Counted from the stretch's first letter, positions 16,193-25,464 are shown. The stretch: 38,032 nt of DNA from Klebsiella pneumoniae (GCA_945861065.1 CAMASI010000039.1:1-38032), one strand, 5' to 3'. Program-made: numbers and translations. The notes: generated from the sequence alone by a model not told the origin.

Positions 16193-18730
16193 CTAGTCTA
16201 TTTCTAGGGGTGGCAATGGCGCGGTCCAGCCGTCGCCTGCGACGTCGATACGGATCGCACCGGTCATCGCCCAGGGCGTGCTTCCGGTGACGGGCGTCGG
16301 CGTGTCGCCTTCGGCAATCACCGCGTACACGGCGTCGGTCGCCGGAGACAACGAGAAGGAGGCGCTCGTGCCGTCCAACCGTTCGACCTCGACGCCATTC
16401 TCGTACAGGAGCACGCGATCTACGACGCACCACGATGCGGACCGCACGTCTACGTCCAGCGTCTGGGCCCCGGTCAGGGTGGCGCCCGGAGCCAACGACA
16501 GCGTTGGGAAGGGGCAACGCGTGGCCACGACCTGGCCGGACCGGATGCCGTCGGCGACGAGGGCGGGATCTACCCCCACAGGGCTGTTGAGGCCGACGTC
16601 GACCATCGTTGCGGAAAATCCCAAGTCCCCGTCCGCGGGCCCATGCGAGTCCGAAACACCCACGGGGGTGATCGCGTACCCACGGGGCACCATGTCATGC
16701 CAGAATACGACGTGGCTGTTGCCGCCGCCGTTGAGCACCTCGACGGCTTGCAGATCTTGGGTCCAGTAGTCCCCCTTCGGAATCCTTCCGACGGACCATC
16801 CGGCAGACGAGGGAAGTCCCGACAATGGGTGGTTGGATTGCAGGACAAAGTCCGGGCCATGCGTGGCGCGCAGCGTGTCCACGATTTCCTGGGTGGACGA
16901 GGGAATGGTGCGCCACCACGACCATGCACCGTTGTTCGGCTGTCCGACGACGGGTTCGACCGGGTAAATGTTGAGGTGCCCTCGTACGGGTGGGCTCACC
17001 TCGTCGGCGACGACCGTGGTCATGACGCCGTGCAGGCCCAACGCTGCCAGGAGCGGCCGGTAGTCGGCGAGGTGGTCGTGGTCGGTCCCAAAATGGACCT
17101 GAATGCCTGCCGCAGCGGACGTGATGAGGCGGTCTTCCATGGTGACTTCCCCGTCGGGAGACGGGCTTGCATGGGAGTGGGGGTCGGCGAGTAGCCAGCC
17201 GTCGTGGCTGAAGCCAGCGGGCAGCACGACGTCCACGGCGACCGTCTCTCCGGGCCCGATCGTGACGCTTTGCTCCGACACTTCAAATCGAAGCCCTCGG
17301 TGGGCGAGTAGACTGTAGGTACCGGGCTCCACGGGGAATGCGACCTCGCCATCGCGGGCCCACGCCTGGGCCGCCTTTCCGTTGGGACGGCCTGAGACGT
17401 ACCGAGAATCGGTGGGGACGTCGCCCTCGATGAAACCGACGAGTACGGTAAAAGGAAGGTTGTCGCCGGAAGAGACGACCAGTGTGCCGGGCGTTTGCAG
17501 GGCCATTGGGTCTGCCCCGCCGATTCCGCGGCCTTCGGCGGCGACTACGCCGGGAGCACCCGCCTCGAAGGTCAACAGCGTTTGGGCCTGGGCGGGAGAC
17601 GAGGCGTAGGGTCCATACGGGACGGCGCCTGCAGGAAGATCGGAAAAGCGAGAGCGAGAGCGACCGACTGCGATGGCTTCGGCACTTGATCCGACAGGTA
17701 CGTCCGCGGACCACGAACCGTCGCTTCCAGTCACCGCGAGCGTGAAGGCCGCGTCGTCCACCAATACGGCGACCCGGGCGCCGGCAACCGGCCCGTCGGG
17801 CGCCATGACGACGCCGGTTAGCGTCTCTGCGGGTTCTCCGCGGGCAGCCAGTGCCGCGTCGGACAACGTCGCGAAATCGGGCGCGACCCCATACCAACGC
17901 TGCGCGACGACGGGAACGCCCGACGTCAATGCGACCTCGTCGGTAAAACCGACCACCATTTCCGCCAACTCGGTAATTAATTCGTAGCCGACCGACGAAA
18001 TGGTATCGCCAGCCGGTGCGACAATGGCGACGGCGAGGTCGTTGTCCGCACTGGCGTAGCCAGACCAACGCCGGTCCAAACCGTCTTCGTCGCCCATGCC
18101 AGCGCCTTCGTTCCATCGGTCTGCCCGTTCGGGTCCGGAAAACAACACGTCGCCGATGGCGATCAGGGCGTCGCTGGTCGGCGTGACGGTCGTTGTGACC
18201 TCTAGGAGCCACGAATCTGCGGGCAAGCGGTACTCGGTGACGATGTTCAAGCCGAGCGAGGGCACGATGCCCGGTGATTCCAGCGCGCCTTCCATGACGG
18301 ACAAGCCGACGTCGGACCCTGTGACCCGAATCACGGCATCTGTTCCATCGGCGCCGTCTGCGGCGACCACAATCTCGGCAGGGGCGGTCACCCGACCAAA
18401 ACCGAACATGGGCGCCCACTCGTCGATGAACTCGCGGCCAGGTTCGCCTTCGGGCCGGACGATGTCGGCGTCGATGACACCGCCTCCCTCGACGACGTAA
18501 AAACTCCCGTCGCGATTGCCTTGGATGACGAATCTTACGCGGTCGTTGTAGATCTTGAGGTCGCCGACAATTCCTTCTGCAGCAAGGCCGCCCCAGGTTG
18601 CAGAGGGGTTGCTAATGATGCCTGCGCGCACCTCACCCGCGCCTAAGACCGCGCTGAGGTCGGGCGGGACGGCGTCGTTTGTGTCAGGCGTGTCATCTGG
18701 GCGGCAGGCGAGCAAAATTCGGAGGAGCAT
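16193..18730 (-). CDS. CehA/McbA-type PHP-domain lipoprotein
   Basis: An 845-residue lipoprotein opening MLLRILLACRPDD, with the lipidated Cys at residue 9. A beta-rich N-terminal half includes a carboxypeptidase-regulatory-like module (about 300-350, G-V-V-M-A-P-D-G-P-V-A-G-A-R-V). A PHP metallohydrolase domain begins near 515. Metal ligands are visible at D-P-H-S-H (about 518), T-D-H-D-H (about 548), Q-S-N-H-P (about 628) and V-S-D-S-H (about 691). CehA/McbA relatives hydrolyse carbaryl, but most are uncharacterised phosphoesterase-like enzymes. It ends with G-D-T-P-T-P-V-T-G-S-T-P-W-A-M-T, typical of the family's tail. Converges with the isomerase gene, leaving 2 bp between stops. Confidence 0.85.
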   Translation of the reverse strand: MLLRILLACRPDDTPDTNDAVPPDLSAVLGAGEVRAGIISNPSATWGGLAAEGIVGDLKIYNDRVRFVIQGNRDGSFYVVEGGGVIDADIVRPEGEPGREFIDEWAPMFGFGRVTAPAEIVVAADGADGTDAVIRVTGSDVGLSVMEGALESPGIVPSLGLNIVTEYRLPADSWLLEVTTTVTPTSDALIAIGDVLFSGPERADRWNEGAGMGDEDGLDRRWSGYASADNDLAVAIVAPAGDTISSVGYELITELAEMVVGFTDEVALTSGVPVVAQRWYGVAPDFATLSDAALAARGEPAETLTGVVMAPDGPVAGARVAVLVDDAAFTLAVTGSDGSWSADVPVGSSAEAIAVGRSRSRFSDLPAGAVPYGPYASSPAQAQTLLTFEAGAPGVVAAEGRGIGGADPMALQTPGTLVVSSGDNLPFTVLVGFIEGDVPTDSRYVSGRPNGKAAQAWARDGEVAFPVEPGTYSLLAHRGLRFEVSEQSVTIGPGETVAVDVVLPAGFSHDGWLLADPHSHASPSPDGEVTMEDRLITSAAAGIQVHFGTDHDHLADYRPLLAALGLHGVMTTVVADEVSPPVRGHLNIYPVEPVVGQPNNGAWSWWRTIPSSTQEIVDTLRATHGPDFVLQSNHPLSGLPSSAGWSVGRIPKGDYWTQDLQAVEVLNGGGNSHVVFWHDMVPRGYAITPVGVSDSHGPADGDLGFSATMVDVGLNSPVGVDPALVADGIRSGQVVATRCPFPTLSLAPGATLTGAQTLDVDVRSASWCVVDRVLLYENGVEVERLDGTSASFSLSPATDAVYAVIAEGDTPTPVTGSTPWAMTGAIRIDVAGDGWTAPLPPLEID

Positions 18731-19033
18731 GAACGCCGAATATCGTGGACGGCGGGCCCGCGCACCCGTCGAGCTTGACAGGAACTTTGCACTCGGCGGG
18801 GAGCTGCGATATCCGCGATTTGGTGTGCGACGTTCCCAGGACGTGCACCGGGAGGCCTCGATGAACCCATCCCCGTTTGCCAGCACGATTGCGGCACGCG
18901 TCGGTATGGTCGTCGTTCGCCTCCAGCAGCGAACGACGACCCAGGGCTAACAAACCGCCCGACTGTCCGTCCCTGGCGCCCTCCCTCGGCGTCACGTTGT
19001 TGATCTGCTCCCACTCGGGAGCTGGGATTCGCC
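18731..19033. promoter_or_regulatory. Divergent intergenic region with a 13-bp perfect inverted repeat
   Basis: This 303-bp region separates the PHP lipoprotein and MATE gene starts. GGTCGTCGTTCGC (18908-18920) and GCGAACGACGACC (18929-18941) form a perfect 13-bp inverted repeat around an 8-base spacer, suitable for a dimeric repressor or an RNA hairpin. A 29-codon open frame (18861-18950) with GGGAGG before its ATG spans the repeat and could be a leader peptide or chance. Nearer the MATE start, GCTCCC/GGGAGC (19007-19022) forms a small hairpin. The same CGGGAGC can instead pair with GCTCCCG at 19040-19046 inside the gene. No clear promoter hexamers recognised. Confidence 0.45.
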
Positions 19034-20416
19034 ATGTCTGCTCCCGAAATGAACACCCGCCGCGTGCTGTCGCTCGCAGGCCCGGTGATGGTCTCGATGT
19101 TTTCCTACGCGCTCATGAACGCGGCCGACGCCGTGTTTGTGGGACGTCAGGGTACGGTTCCGCTCGCTGCCATCGGGCTTGCGATCACCGTGGTTTGGCT
19201 CTTTCTCGCGCTTCCCCATGGGTTGATGCGGGGGCTCAAGGTTGCCACATCGCAAGCTGTCGGGGCCGGTCGCCAAGAAGTCGCCGATGACCTCGGCTGG
19301 CAGGCCATCTGGCTGGCCTTGGGCACCGGCTTTGTTGTCGCTCTCGGCGCCAACTATGGCACACAGGTGTTCTTGGCGTTGGGTGCAACCCAGGACGTTG
19401 CCGCAACTGCGGACCTGTACTTCCGCATTCGCGCACTGGCGGCGCCAATTGCGTTGCTGTCGCTCGGTTTGACGGGCTGGTTTGAGGGGCGCGGCGACAC
19501 CAAGACGCCAGCGCGCGTCAACGTCGCGGTCAACGTCATCAACATCGCACTCGACGCCGTGCTCGTCCCCCGGATGGGCATCGCGGGTGCGGCGTGGGCC
19601 GGCGTGTTGTCCCTGTCCTTGGCTGCCGTGTGGCAACTGGTGGCGGCGGCACCTATTTTGCGGCGCAGTTTCGCGGGAATCCACCGAGAACTCTTGGTGG
19701 AGAGTCTGCGGCTCGGCATGCCGATCGGCGTACAACGGTTGTTGGACGTGTTCGCGTGGACCGTGTTGTCCGGCGTCATCGCCTCCTGTGGTGACCACCA
19801 CTTGGCGGCGCATGTGCTCGCCATTCGAATCCTGCTGGTGAGCTTCTTGCCGGGCTTTGCCATTGCAGAAGCGACAGCGGTGCTGGTCGGCCAATCGGTG
19901 GGCGCCCGGCGGCCCGATCAGGCGCGGGCGGCGTGGCGCGCAGGCGTGACGTCGGCGGTCGTTGTGATGGCCGTGGGGGGACTCGTGTTCGTGTTGTTCC
20001 CGAGTTGGCTATTGGCGCCCTTTGGCGCTGGCGCTGACGTGTTGCCTGTGGCACGCCAACTCCTGTGGGTGGCGGCGGCGTTTCAGATCATCGATGGGAT
20101 CGCTACCGTCACCTATTTCTGCCTCGACGGGGCCGGAGACACGAGGTTCACCCTGATCAGTTCGATCTCGATGTCCTTCGGATTGAAATTGCCACTGGGT
20201 TGGGCACTGGCGCGATTCACCACGCTCGGCGCGGTCGGGGCCTGGTTGGGGCTCACCGCTGAGCTGGTTGCCCTGGTGTTTGTATTGGGGTGGCGGTGGC
20301 GGTCAGGTCGCTGGTACGCGCCTGACCGGCTGATCGCTGCATCAACCGGCTCGGCGAGTTCGGCGGTTGCTCGCGACGAACGCGGCGAGGCCAACCCACA
20401 GCGCTCCAGTGGATGA
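19034..20416 (+). CDS. MATE-family multidrug/metabolite exporter
   Basis: A 460-residue polytopic membrane protein with about twelve hydrophobic segments. It has the MATE opening (L-S-L-A-G-P-V-M-V-S-M-F-S-Y near residues 12-25, then A-D-A-V-F-V-G-R-Q-G), G-W-F-E-G-R-G-D-T-K-T-P ending the first half, and the repeat in the second half (F-A-I-A-E-A-T-A-V-L-V-G-Q-S-V-G-A and C-L-D-G-A-G-D-T-R). MATE proteins export organic cations or lipids in exchange for sodium or protons. The last 25 codons overlap the 3' end of the convergent DUF2330 gene by 75 bp and read as a charged, disordered tail. Confidence 0.92.
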   Translation: MSAPEMNTRRVLSLAGPVMVSMFSYALMNAADAVFVGRQGTVPLAAIGLAITVVWLFLALPHGLMRGLKVATSQAVGAGRQEVADDLGWQAIWLALGTGFVVALGANYGTQVFLALGATQDVAATADLYFRIRALAAPIALLSLGLTGWFEGRGDTKTPARVNVAVNVINIALDAVLVPRMGIAGAAWAGVLSLSLAAVWQLVAAAPILRRSFAGIHRELLVESLRLGMPIGVQRLLDVFAWTVLSGVIASCGDHHLAAHVLAIRILLVSFLPGFAIAEATAVLVGQSVGARRPDQARAAWRAGVTSAVVVMAVGGLVFVLFPSWLLAPFGAGADVLPVARQLLWVAAAFQIIDGIATVTYFCLDGAGDTRFTLISSISMSFGLKLPLGWALARFTTLGAVGAWLGLTAELVALVFVLGWRWRSGRWYAPDRLIAASTGSASSAVARDERGEANPQRSSG

Positions 20417-22015
20417 GGGGTCCGTGGTGCAGGCGCAGCTTGCCGTTGCTTCAATGCCCGGCTCCAGAACGTCCTCACGGGTCCCGGTGTTGAGGGTCTC
20501 CAGCGTCGTGTCGGTGCCGGACGCCAGCACGTCGTACAACACGATCGCTTCGGCGTCTTCGGAGGTGTCTTCGATTCGGGCGGCCGGCAACATGCCCGAC
20601 GCCGCCAACCACTCGGCCACGGTCACGCCGCTGTCGGCCAACCACTGGATGGAGGGCAAAACGAGGATTCGACCGTCTGGCAATTCTACGCGACGAAGTG
20701 CGTCTTCGTAGTCTTCACCAGTTGGGCATTCGTACACGAGGGTGGCGAGCCAGAGGCCGTCCTCGTCGGGCATGACGCTGTTGAACACGAAAATCGGATC
20801 AACTGTCATTTCTACGGGCGATACCGAACTGTTGAGTCGGGTGAGTTGCGCGTGGGTGTCGAACAATCCGAGCGCGTGGTGCAGCGGGTCCGTGACCAAT
20901 TCTTCGAGCGCGGCGGTCGCGGCCACGGGGTCGAAGGCCTGGCCACCGAGGGAGTCGCTGTAGCAGGATAGGCAGTTGTAGAAGTTGGTCTCCGACAGGC
21001 CGTCTGCCACCAAGTCGTCGGGCATAGGGATGTACGTGCGGAGTACGGCCAACATCGCGTCGTTGGCAGGCACACCAACCTCAATCGCGCCGTCGAGCCA
21101 GTTGATGGGATTGACGACAGCCGCAAGGCCCGAAACATCCCCGGGCTCCGGCACGACCCAACGCCAATCTGCCGCAGGACCGGACATGTCCGTGGCGAAG
21201 GCTTGGCCGCCCGCTTGGTCGGCCGCGGCGGTCACCACAGCATCGTAGTTGCTGCCGCCGGTCGTCCAATCGATCAGGGCCTCATTGATGACCACGTGCA
21301 GGTAGTTGTCCGGCACGGCGCGGTTGCGACCGAGCACATACACTTCCAATCGCATGTCCGGCGTCGCCGCGATGCTGGTGAGTTGGATCGGGATCGACGC
21401 GCGGGCGCCGGTGTAGCGCAGGCCCAAGGGTGCGATGTCGCCGGAGTCGAACCCATTCGCGAGGCGGAGAGCGACAAAGTAGGCGTCCCCTGCCACGTAC
21501 GGCGCCAACAACGGCGTCAGGTCATCGGGCAGATCGTAGCCGTTGTCTTGCAACCAGGCAATGAGTCCCGTTTCCGTTTCCGCTTTCAGCGTCACGGTCT
21601 CGTAGGGGCCTACCTGCTGCGTGGCTATGACTTCGACGCTTTCGCCCGCTGAGCCCGTGTCTGCCGAAGCGCTCGAGGAATAAGATCCCGCGTAATCCAG
21701 CCAGTAGGGATAATATCCCTGACACTCCCCTTCGTAGACGATGTCGGTCTGAAACGTGGGGGCGGTATACAGCGCGAGGTTATCGAACAGCGTGTCCGTG
21801 GACACGAAGATCTCGGGGATCTGCGCGACGGGAACGACCCAGGCGAACTCGGCGGCTACGCCGGTATAGAAGATCTGGACATGCGTTTCAACGGTAGACG
21901 TGGTTTCGTCTACGGCAAATACAATTCGTTCTGCGGATTGATCTACGGGGGTTTGGTTACAAAAAAAGCCGCCGCAAGCGTACGCCGCGGACTCCAACAC
22001 GAGAGCGATGAGCAT
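20342..22015 (-). CDS. DUF2330 surface protein with MYXO-CTERM-like tail (copy 1)
   Basis: A 557-residue exported protein starting MLIALVLESAAYACGGFFC, with AGGAGG five bases before the ATG. The DUF2330 core follows directly: C-G-G-F-F-C-N-Q-T-P-V-D-Q-S-A-E-R-I-V-F, F-A-W-V-V-P-V and S-T-D-T-L-F-D-N-L. Toward the middle F-Y-N-C-L-S-C-Y-S carries a CxxC pair. The end, S-C-A-C-T-T-D-P-S-S then a hydrophobic helix and N-R-R-T-R-R-A-G, resembles the MYXO-CTERM sorting signal that anchors proteins at the myxobacterial surface. DUF2330 function is unknown. It follows its paralogue after 68 bp and overlaps the MATE gene's end. Confidence 0.85.
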   Translation of the reverse strand: MLIALVLESAAYACGGFFCNQTPVDQSAERIVFAVDETTSTVETHVQIFYTGVAAEFAWVVPVAQIPEIFVSTDTLFDNLALYTAPTFQTDIVYEGECQGYYPYWLDYAGSYSSSASADTGSAGESVEVIATQQVGPYETVTLKAETETGLIAWLQDNGYDLPDDLTPLLAPYVAGDAYFVALRLANGFDSGDIAPLGLRYTGARASIPIQLTSIAATPDMRLEVYVLGRNRAVPDNYLHVVINEALIDWTTGGSNYDAVVTAAADQAGGQAFATDMSGPAADWRWVVPEPGDVSGLAAVVNPINWLDGAIEVGVPANDAMLAVLRTYIPMPDDLVADGLSETNFYNCLSCYSDSLGGQAFDPVAATAALEELVTDPLHHALGLFDTHAQLTRLNSSVSPVEMTVDPIFVFNSVMPDEDGLWLATLVYECPTGEDYEDALRRVELPDGRILVLPSIQWLADSGVTVAEWLAASGMLPAARIEDTSEDAEAIVLYDVLASGTDTTLETLNTGTREDVLEPGIEATASCACTTDPSSTGALWVGLAAFVASNRRTRRAG

Positions 22016-22083
22016 CTAAGCCTCCTCGGATTTGGTAAGTACAAGTGCGGTCAGGGGGGCTGACCGCTTCGACAACAAGAGAA

Positions 22084-23757
22084 TCAGACGGTGCGACGAC
22101 GGCGAAGGCCAAGTGCGCTTCCCACGACGAGCATCAAACCGCCAACGGGTGACGACGACGACTCGCAACCGCAACCCTGGGCTTCTTCTGCGTCCAAGCC
22201 GGCCGTGCTGAGCACCCAGTCGTTGAGTTCGTCTAGCGACGGATCGCCTGAGGCGCCGAGGTCGAATTGCACTTCGGGCGACCCGGTCGCATTCGTCTGC
22301 TCGATAATAGAGGCGGCGTTAAGGCCCCAGGTCAGCAGCCAATCGGCCACGGTCATGCCGTTGTCGTCGAGCCATTGTTGCGACGGGTAGTACACCTCGC
22401 GCCCGTCTGACAACACGACCTTGCGAATCGAGTCGTACCAACTTCCACCGGAACCGCAGTCGGTCACGATCGTTGCTGTGTGTTCTTGGCTGACTTCTTC
22501 CATGGTCGGGTTGAACACAAAGACTGGATCGACGGTCATTTCGACGGCGTCCAGCGACGACGTCATTCGGCTCAACCAGTGGTGACGTTCGAACAGGTCT
22601 TGTGCGTGTTCGATCGGGTCGGTGACGGAAATCGCGATGTCGTCGGTTGCGAGGATCGCATCGAAATCGACGCCGCCCAAGTACTCGGCGTAGCAGTCCA
22701 GGCAGTTGTAGAAGTCCGTGTCGGTGACGCCCATGGCGGCGACTTCGGCCGGCATCGGAATCTGGCGCTTGAGCACAGCAAGCGTGGCGTCGTTGGCTGG
22801 CACGCCGGCGTTTTGGAGCTCAGCGAACCACGCGACAGGGCCATTTGCTACGTACATCTCGGACAGGTTGAAATCGGACGGCAGCAGCCATGCCCAGTCT
22901 GCCGCGGGGCCGGCCATATCGGTCGCAAACCCGTGCCCGCCTGCTTCGTTGGCCGCCAGCGAAACGACGTCTTCGTAGTTCATTCCACCGGACGTCCAAT
23001 CGATCGCGGCTTCATTGATCTGCACGTGGAGGTAACTTTCGGGCACAGCCCGAGAATCGCCAAACACGTACACTTCGAGGCGCATGTCGGGGGAAGCCGC
23101 GATGCTCGTGAGTTGGATGGGAATCTGAGGGCGGTCTCCGGCGTAACGGAACCCAAGCGGCGCGATGTCACCGGTGTCGAAGCCGTTCGCCAGTCTCAAT
23201 GCGATAAAGTAGGCGTTTCCCGCGACATACGGCGCGAGCAGCGGGTCGAGCCCGTCAGGGAGGTCGTAGTCGTTGTCTTCGAGCCAGGTCACGAGGGCGT
23301 CGGAGGTCGAGGCCTGTAGGGTGACGACCTCGTACGGGCCGACCTTCTGGGTTTCGATGATCTGCACTGACGGAGGCGCGCTGGATGAACTGGAGAAGGC
23401 CGCGTCTTCGGCGGCGCCCGAGTAGTACCCGTACTCGCACTCCCCGGTGCTGTCCCACTGTGCGTAGAACGTCGGGGCCGTGTACACCGCGAGGTTGTCG
23501 AACAGCGCGTCGGTCGAGATGAAGATTTCCGGGAGCTCGGCAACTGGCACGACCCACGCAAAGTCGGCGGCTTCGCCCGTGTAAAAAATCTGAACGTTTG
23601 TTTCGATCGTCCCGGTAATGCTGTCGTAGGCGAACACGATGCGCTCCGCATCCTGGTCCACCGGCACCTGACTGCAGAAGAATCCGCCGCACGCGTAGGC
23701 GGGCGACGACACGAATGCGGCGGCCAACAAGATGGCGCTGCGCGAAATGACGGTCAT
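22084..23757 (-). CDS. DUF2330 surface protein with MYXO-CTERM-like tail (copy 2)
   Basis: Also 557 residues, with a conventional signal peptide (MTVISRSAILLAAAFVSSPAYA, about 22 residues) followed by the same C-G-G-F-F-C-S-Q-V-P-V-D-Q-D-A-E-R-I-V-F core as its neighbour. The two align end to end, sharing N-G-Y/N-D-Y-D-L-P-D, L-L-A-P-Y-V-A-G, A-L-R-L-A-N-G-F-D and F-Y-N-C-L-x-C-Y. The tail G-C-G-C-E-S-S-S-S, a Gly/Leu/Val helix and L-R-R-R-R-T-V is a good MYXO-CTERM match. A long upstream open frame was rejected: the signal peptide fixes the ATG at 23757. Probably the first gene of a two-gene operon. Confidence 0.87.
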   Translation of the reverse strand: MTVISRSAILLAAAFVSSPAYACGGFFCSQVPVDQDAERIVFAYDSITGTIETNVQIFYTGEAADFAWVVPVAELPEIFISTDALFDNLAVYTAPTFYAQWDSTGECEYGYYSGAAEDAAFSSSSSAPPSVQIIETQKVGPYEVVTLQASTSDALVTWLEDNDYDLPDGLDPLLAPYVAGNAYFIALRLANGFDTGDIAPLGFRYAGDRPQIPIQLTSIAASPDMRLEVYVFGDSRAVPESYLHVQINEAAIDWTSGGMNYEDVVSLAANEAGGHGFATDMAGPAADWAWLLPSDFNLSEMYVANGPVAWFAELQNAGVPANDATLAVLKRQIPMPAEVAAMGVTDTDFYNCLDCYAEYLGGVDFDAILATDDIAISVTDPIEHAQDLFERHHWLSRMTSSLDAVEMTVDPVFVFNPTMEEVSQEHTATIVTDCGSGGSWYDSIRKVVLSDGREVYYPSQQWLDDNGMTVADWLLTWGLNAASIIEQTNATGSPEVQFDLGASGDPSLDELNDWVLSTAGLDAEEAQGCGCESSSSPVGGLMLVVGSALGLRRRRTV

Positions 23758-23864
23758 GGAAACGCTCTGCCGTGCCCCGGCACCGACAGTGTAGCCGAAC
23801 CCCTGCCGTTGACAAGGGCCAGATCGGAGTGGCGGTCGGTGGGCGAATCGGGCAGGCTGTGCCC

Positions 23865-24347
23865 ATGTTGACCCTCGCGCTGGCCTGTGTGACACCCGAA
23901 CCGGTGGACTCTGGAGAGGCGCCGACCGGTTGCGAGGGTGGATCCCCTGAGCTGGAGCTTGCCCAACCGGACACAGACTACGGACTTGAGGATGGCGCAG
24001 AAGTGTGGTCGGGCATTCCTCCCCAAGGGGGTGCCCCGTACTCCCCGTTCCGGATCCGCGTCAGAGGCGTCTCTGGGTTGGAAACAGAGGCGGTCGTATC
24101 GATCTCGATTGAAGACACGCTTGACGGCGCCGACCTCGCTTCGGTGGTCCAGACGCACGGATTCTTGTGTTCGAACACCGGGACCAGCAACGGTTGGTGG
24201 GTGGCGTCGGAGGTCCACAGCCGGTTCACGGGGTTTGAGTTGGAGGCGATTGCGGGCCGGACGGCGCTCGTGACGGCCAGCGTTACCGGCGCGTCTGGCG
24301 TCGCGACGAGCGCTTATACGGGTCTGATTGTGGTGGACACGCGTTGA
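23865..24347 (+). CDS. Small lipoprotein of unknown function
   Basis: A 160-residue product beginning MLTLALACVTP, with a lipidation Cys at residue 8; a GTG at 23829 would add 12 residues including one Arg. The mature part is Gly/Glu/Asp-rich then beta-rich (V-S-I-S-I-E-D-T, V-T-A-S-V-T-G-A) with two further cysteines (G-C-E-G and L-C-S-N), perhaps an immunoglobulin-like fold. No recognised family. Divergent from the DUF2330 pair and convergent with the methyltransferase, overlapping its 3' end by 65 bp. Confidence 0.6.
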   Translation: MLTLALACVTPEPVDSGEAPTGCEGGSPELELAQPDTDYGLEDGAEVWSGIPPQGGAPYSPFRIRVRGVSGLETEAVVSISIEDTLDGADLASVVQTHGFLCSNTGTSNGWWVASEVHSRFTGFELEAIAGRTALVTASVTGASGVATSAYTGLIVVDTR

Positions 24348-25377
24348 CGCGGTTCACGACCGACGTTTCTGAAGACACGACATAAATGTATTCCGTATTC
24401 CGAAGGTGGCTGACTGCGCCCACCTTCTTGCCGGTCGGATCATGGATTCCGATTTGTGCCCCGACGTACCGTTTGAAATCGTGGGCGATGACGACGACCT
24501 GACCGCGGGGTGACAGCATCTCTTCGATATCGGCGCGGGTGAAATACCCCTCGTTGTTGAACGAAACCACGAGGTGACGCGCGCGCGCGCCGTGAATGAC
24601 GTGCTCGAGCGCTGCCCTGGCCGCGATTTTTGAATTGAACCTGCTTCCGCGTTCCCGACAATCCACGCGTTTGCACGCGATGCCGTACACCTCAGGCTTG
24701 TCCCACAGGACGAGGGACTCCCAGATGTGGTAGTTGCCAAGGTATTTGTGCTGATTGTACGGAGGGTCGAGGTAGATCGTGTCGGCTTCGAGCGTGTCTA
24801 CAGCCTGCTCTGCGTCCATCTGGAGGGCCGTGCCTTTCCCCCCGGCGGCACGTGGGATTAGGTCTGGAACGCGCAAGTCAAGGTCGTTGTAGGCGCGAGC
24901 TGCCCACTGTTTGAGGTAGGCCATCTGAACGCCGGTGGTTGAGTCCACACGATCCGCGGCTTCCATCAAGGAAACCAACAAGACGGCCTCAAGTTCGGGT
25001 GGCAGGCTTTTTTCCTGAATGGCATCGCGAATGGCATCGATTCGTGCGCCATTCTTAGGTTGGAAGAATCGGCTTCGCTCACAGAACACGTCAGTGAAAT
25101 AGCCAGCCCGGCCTGGCATCGCGTTGAACTCACTTACGAGTTTGCCCGCGGCTTTTTCGTGGTCATTGAGATCCGCTTGGATATAACAGCGTGCGATTGT
25201 CGCGGCGTAGGCATTGTGGTCATTGGCGATGACCTGATGTCCGAGACGTTTGAGCGCCTGGCCTACGCGTGAGGTGCCGGCGAACAGGTCCACGATTGGG
25301 CCGGCCGGGCGGATGGCGCCGAAAATTTCCATCAGGGGCGCGATCAGCGTGCGTTTGGACCCAATGTATTTGATCAT
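24283..25377 (-). CDS. D12-class DNA adenine N6-methyltransferase
   Basis: A 364-residue enzyme that transfers methyl from S-adenosylmethionine to adenine in DNA. The alpha-class order is visible: cofactor motif M-I-K-Y-I-G-S-K-R at the start and D-L-F-A-G-T-S-R-V-G at 30-39, then the catalytic D-P-P-Y-N near 203 followed by Y-L-G-N-Y-H-I-W-E. N-N-E-G-Y-F-T-R-A-D-I lies near 290. No cognate restriction enzyme is next to it, so it looks like an orphan methylase; the HNH gene 9 kb away is too far to pair with confidence. The basic tail of about 20 residues overlaps the convergent lipoprotein gene. The gap to the upstream gene is 87 bp. Confidence 0.9.
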   Translation of the reverse strand: MIKYIGSKRTLIAPLMEIFGAIRPAGPIVDLFAGTSRVGQALKRLGHQVIANDHNAYAATIARCYIQADLNDHEKAAGKLVSEFNAMPGRAGYFTDVFCERSRFFQPKNGARIDAIRDAIQEKSLPPELEAVLLVSLMEAADRVDSTTGVQMAYLKQWAARAYNDLDLRVPDLIPRAAGGKGTALQMDAEQAVDTLEADTIYLDPPYNQHKYLGNYHIWESLVLWDKPEVYGIACKRVDCRERGSRFNSKIAARAALEHVIHGARARHLVVSFNNEGYFTRADIEEMLSPRGQVVVIAHDFKRYVGAQIGIHDPTGKKVGAVSHLRNTEYIYVVSSETSVVNRVNACPPQSDPYKRSSRRQTRR

Positions 25378-25464
25378 CGGTGCCCGCGTACGGACCGCCG
25401 TATAGCCTCGACGGTCGCACGTTTGCTACCGCCAGCGTCGGGTCCCGAGCGGAAATGTGCTCGT

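Noticed and set aside
20342..23757. The two DUF2330 genes as an assembly duplication
   Set aside because: They are clearly diverged in sequence, leader and tail, so they are genuine paralogues.
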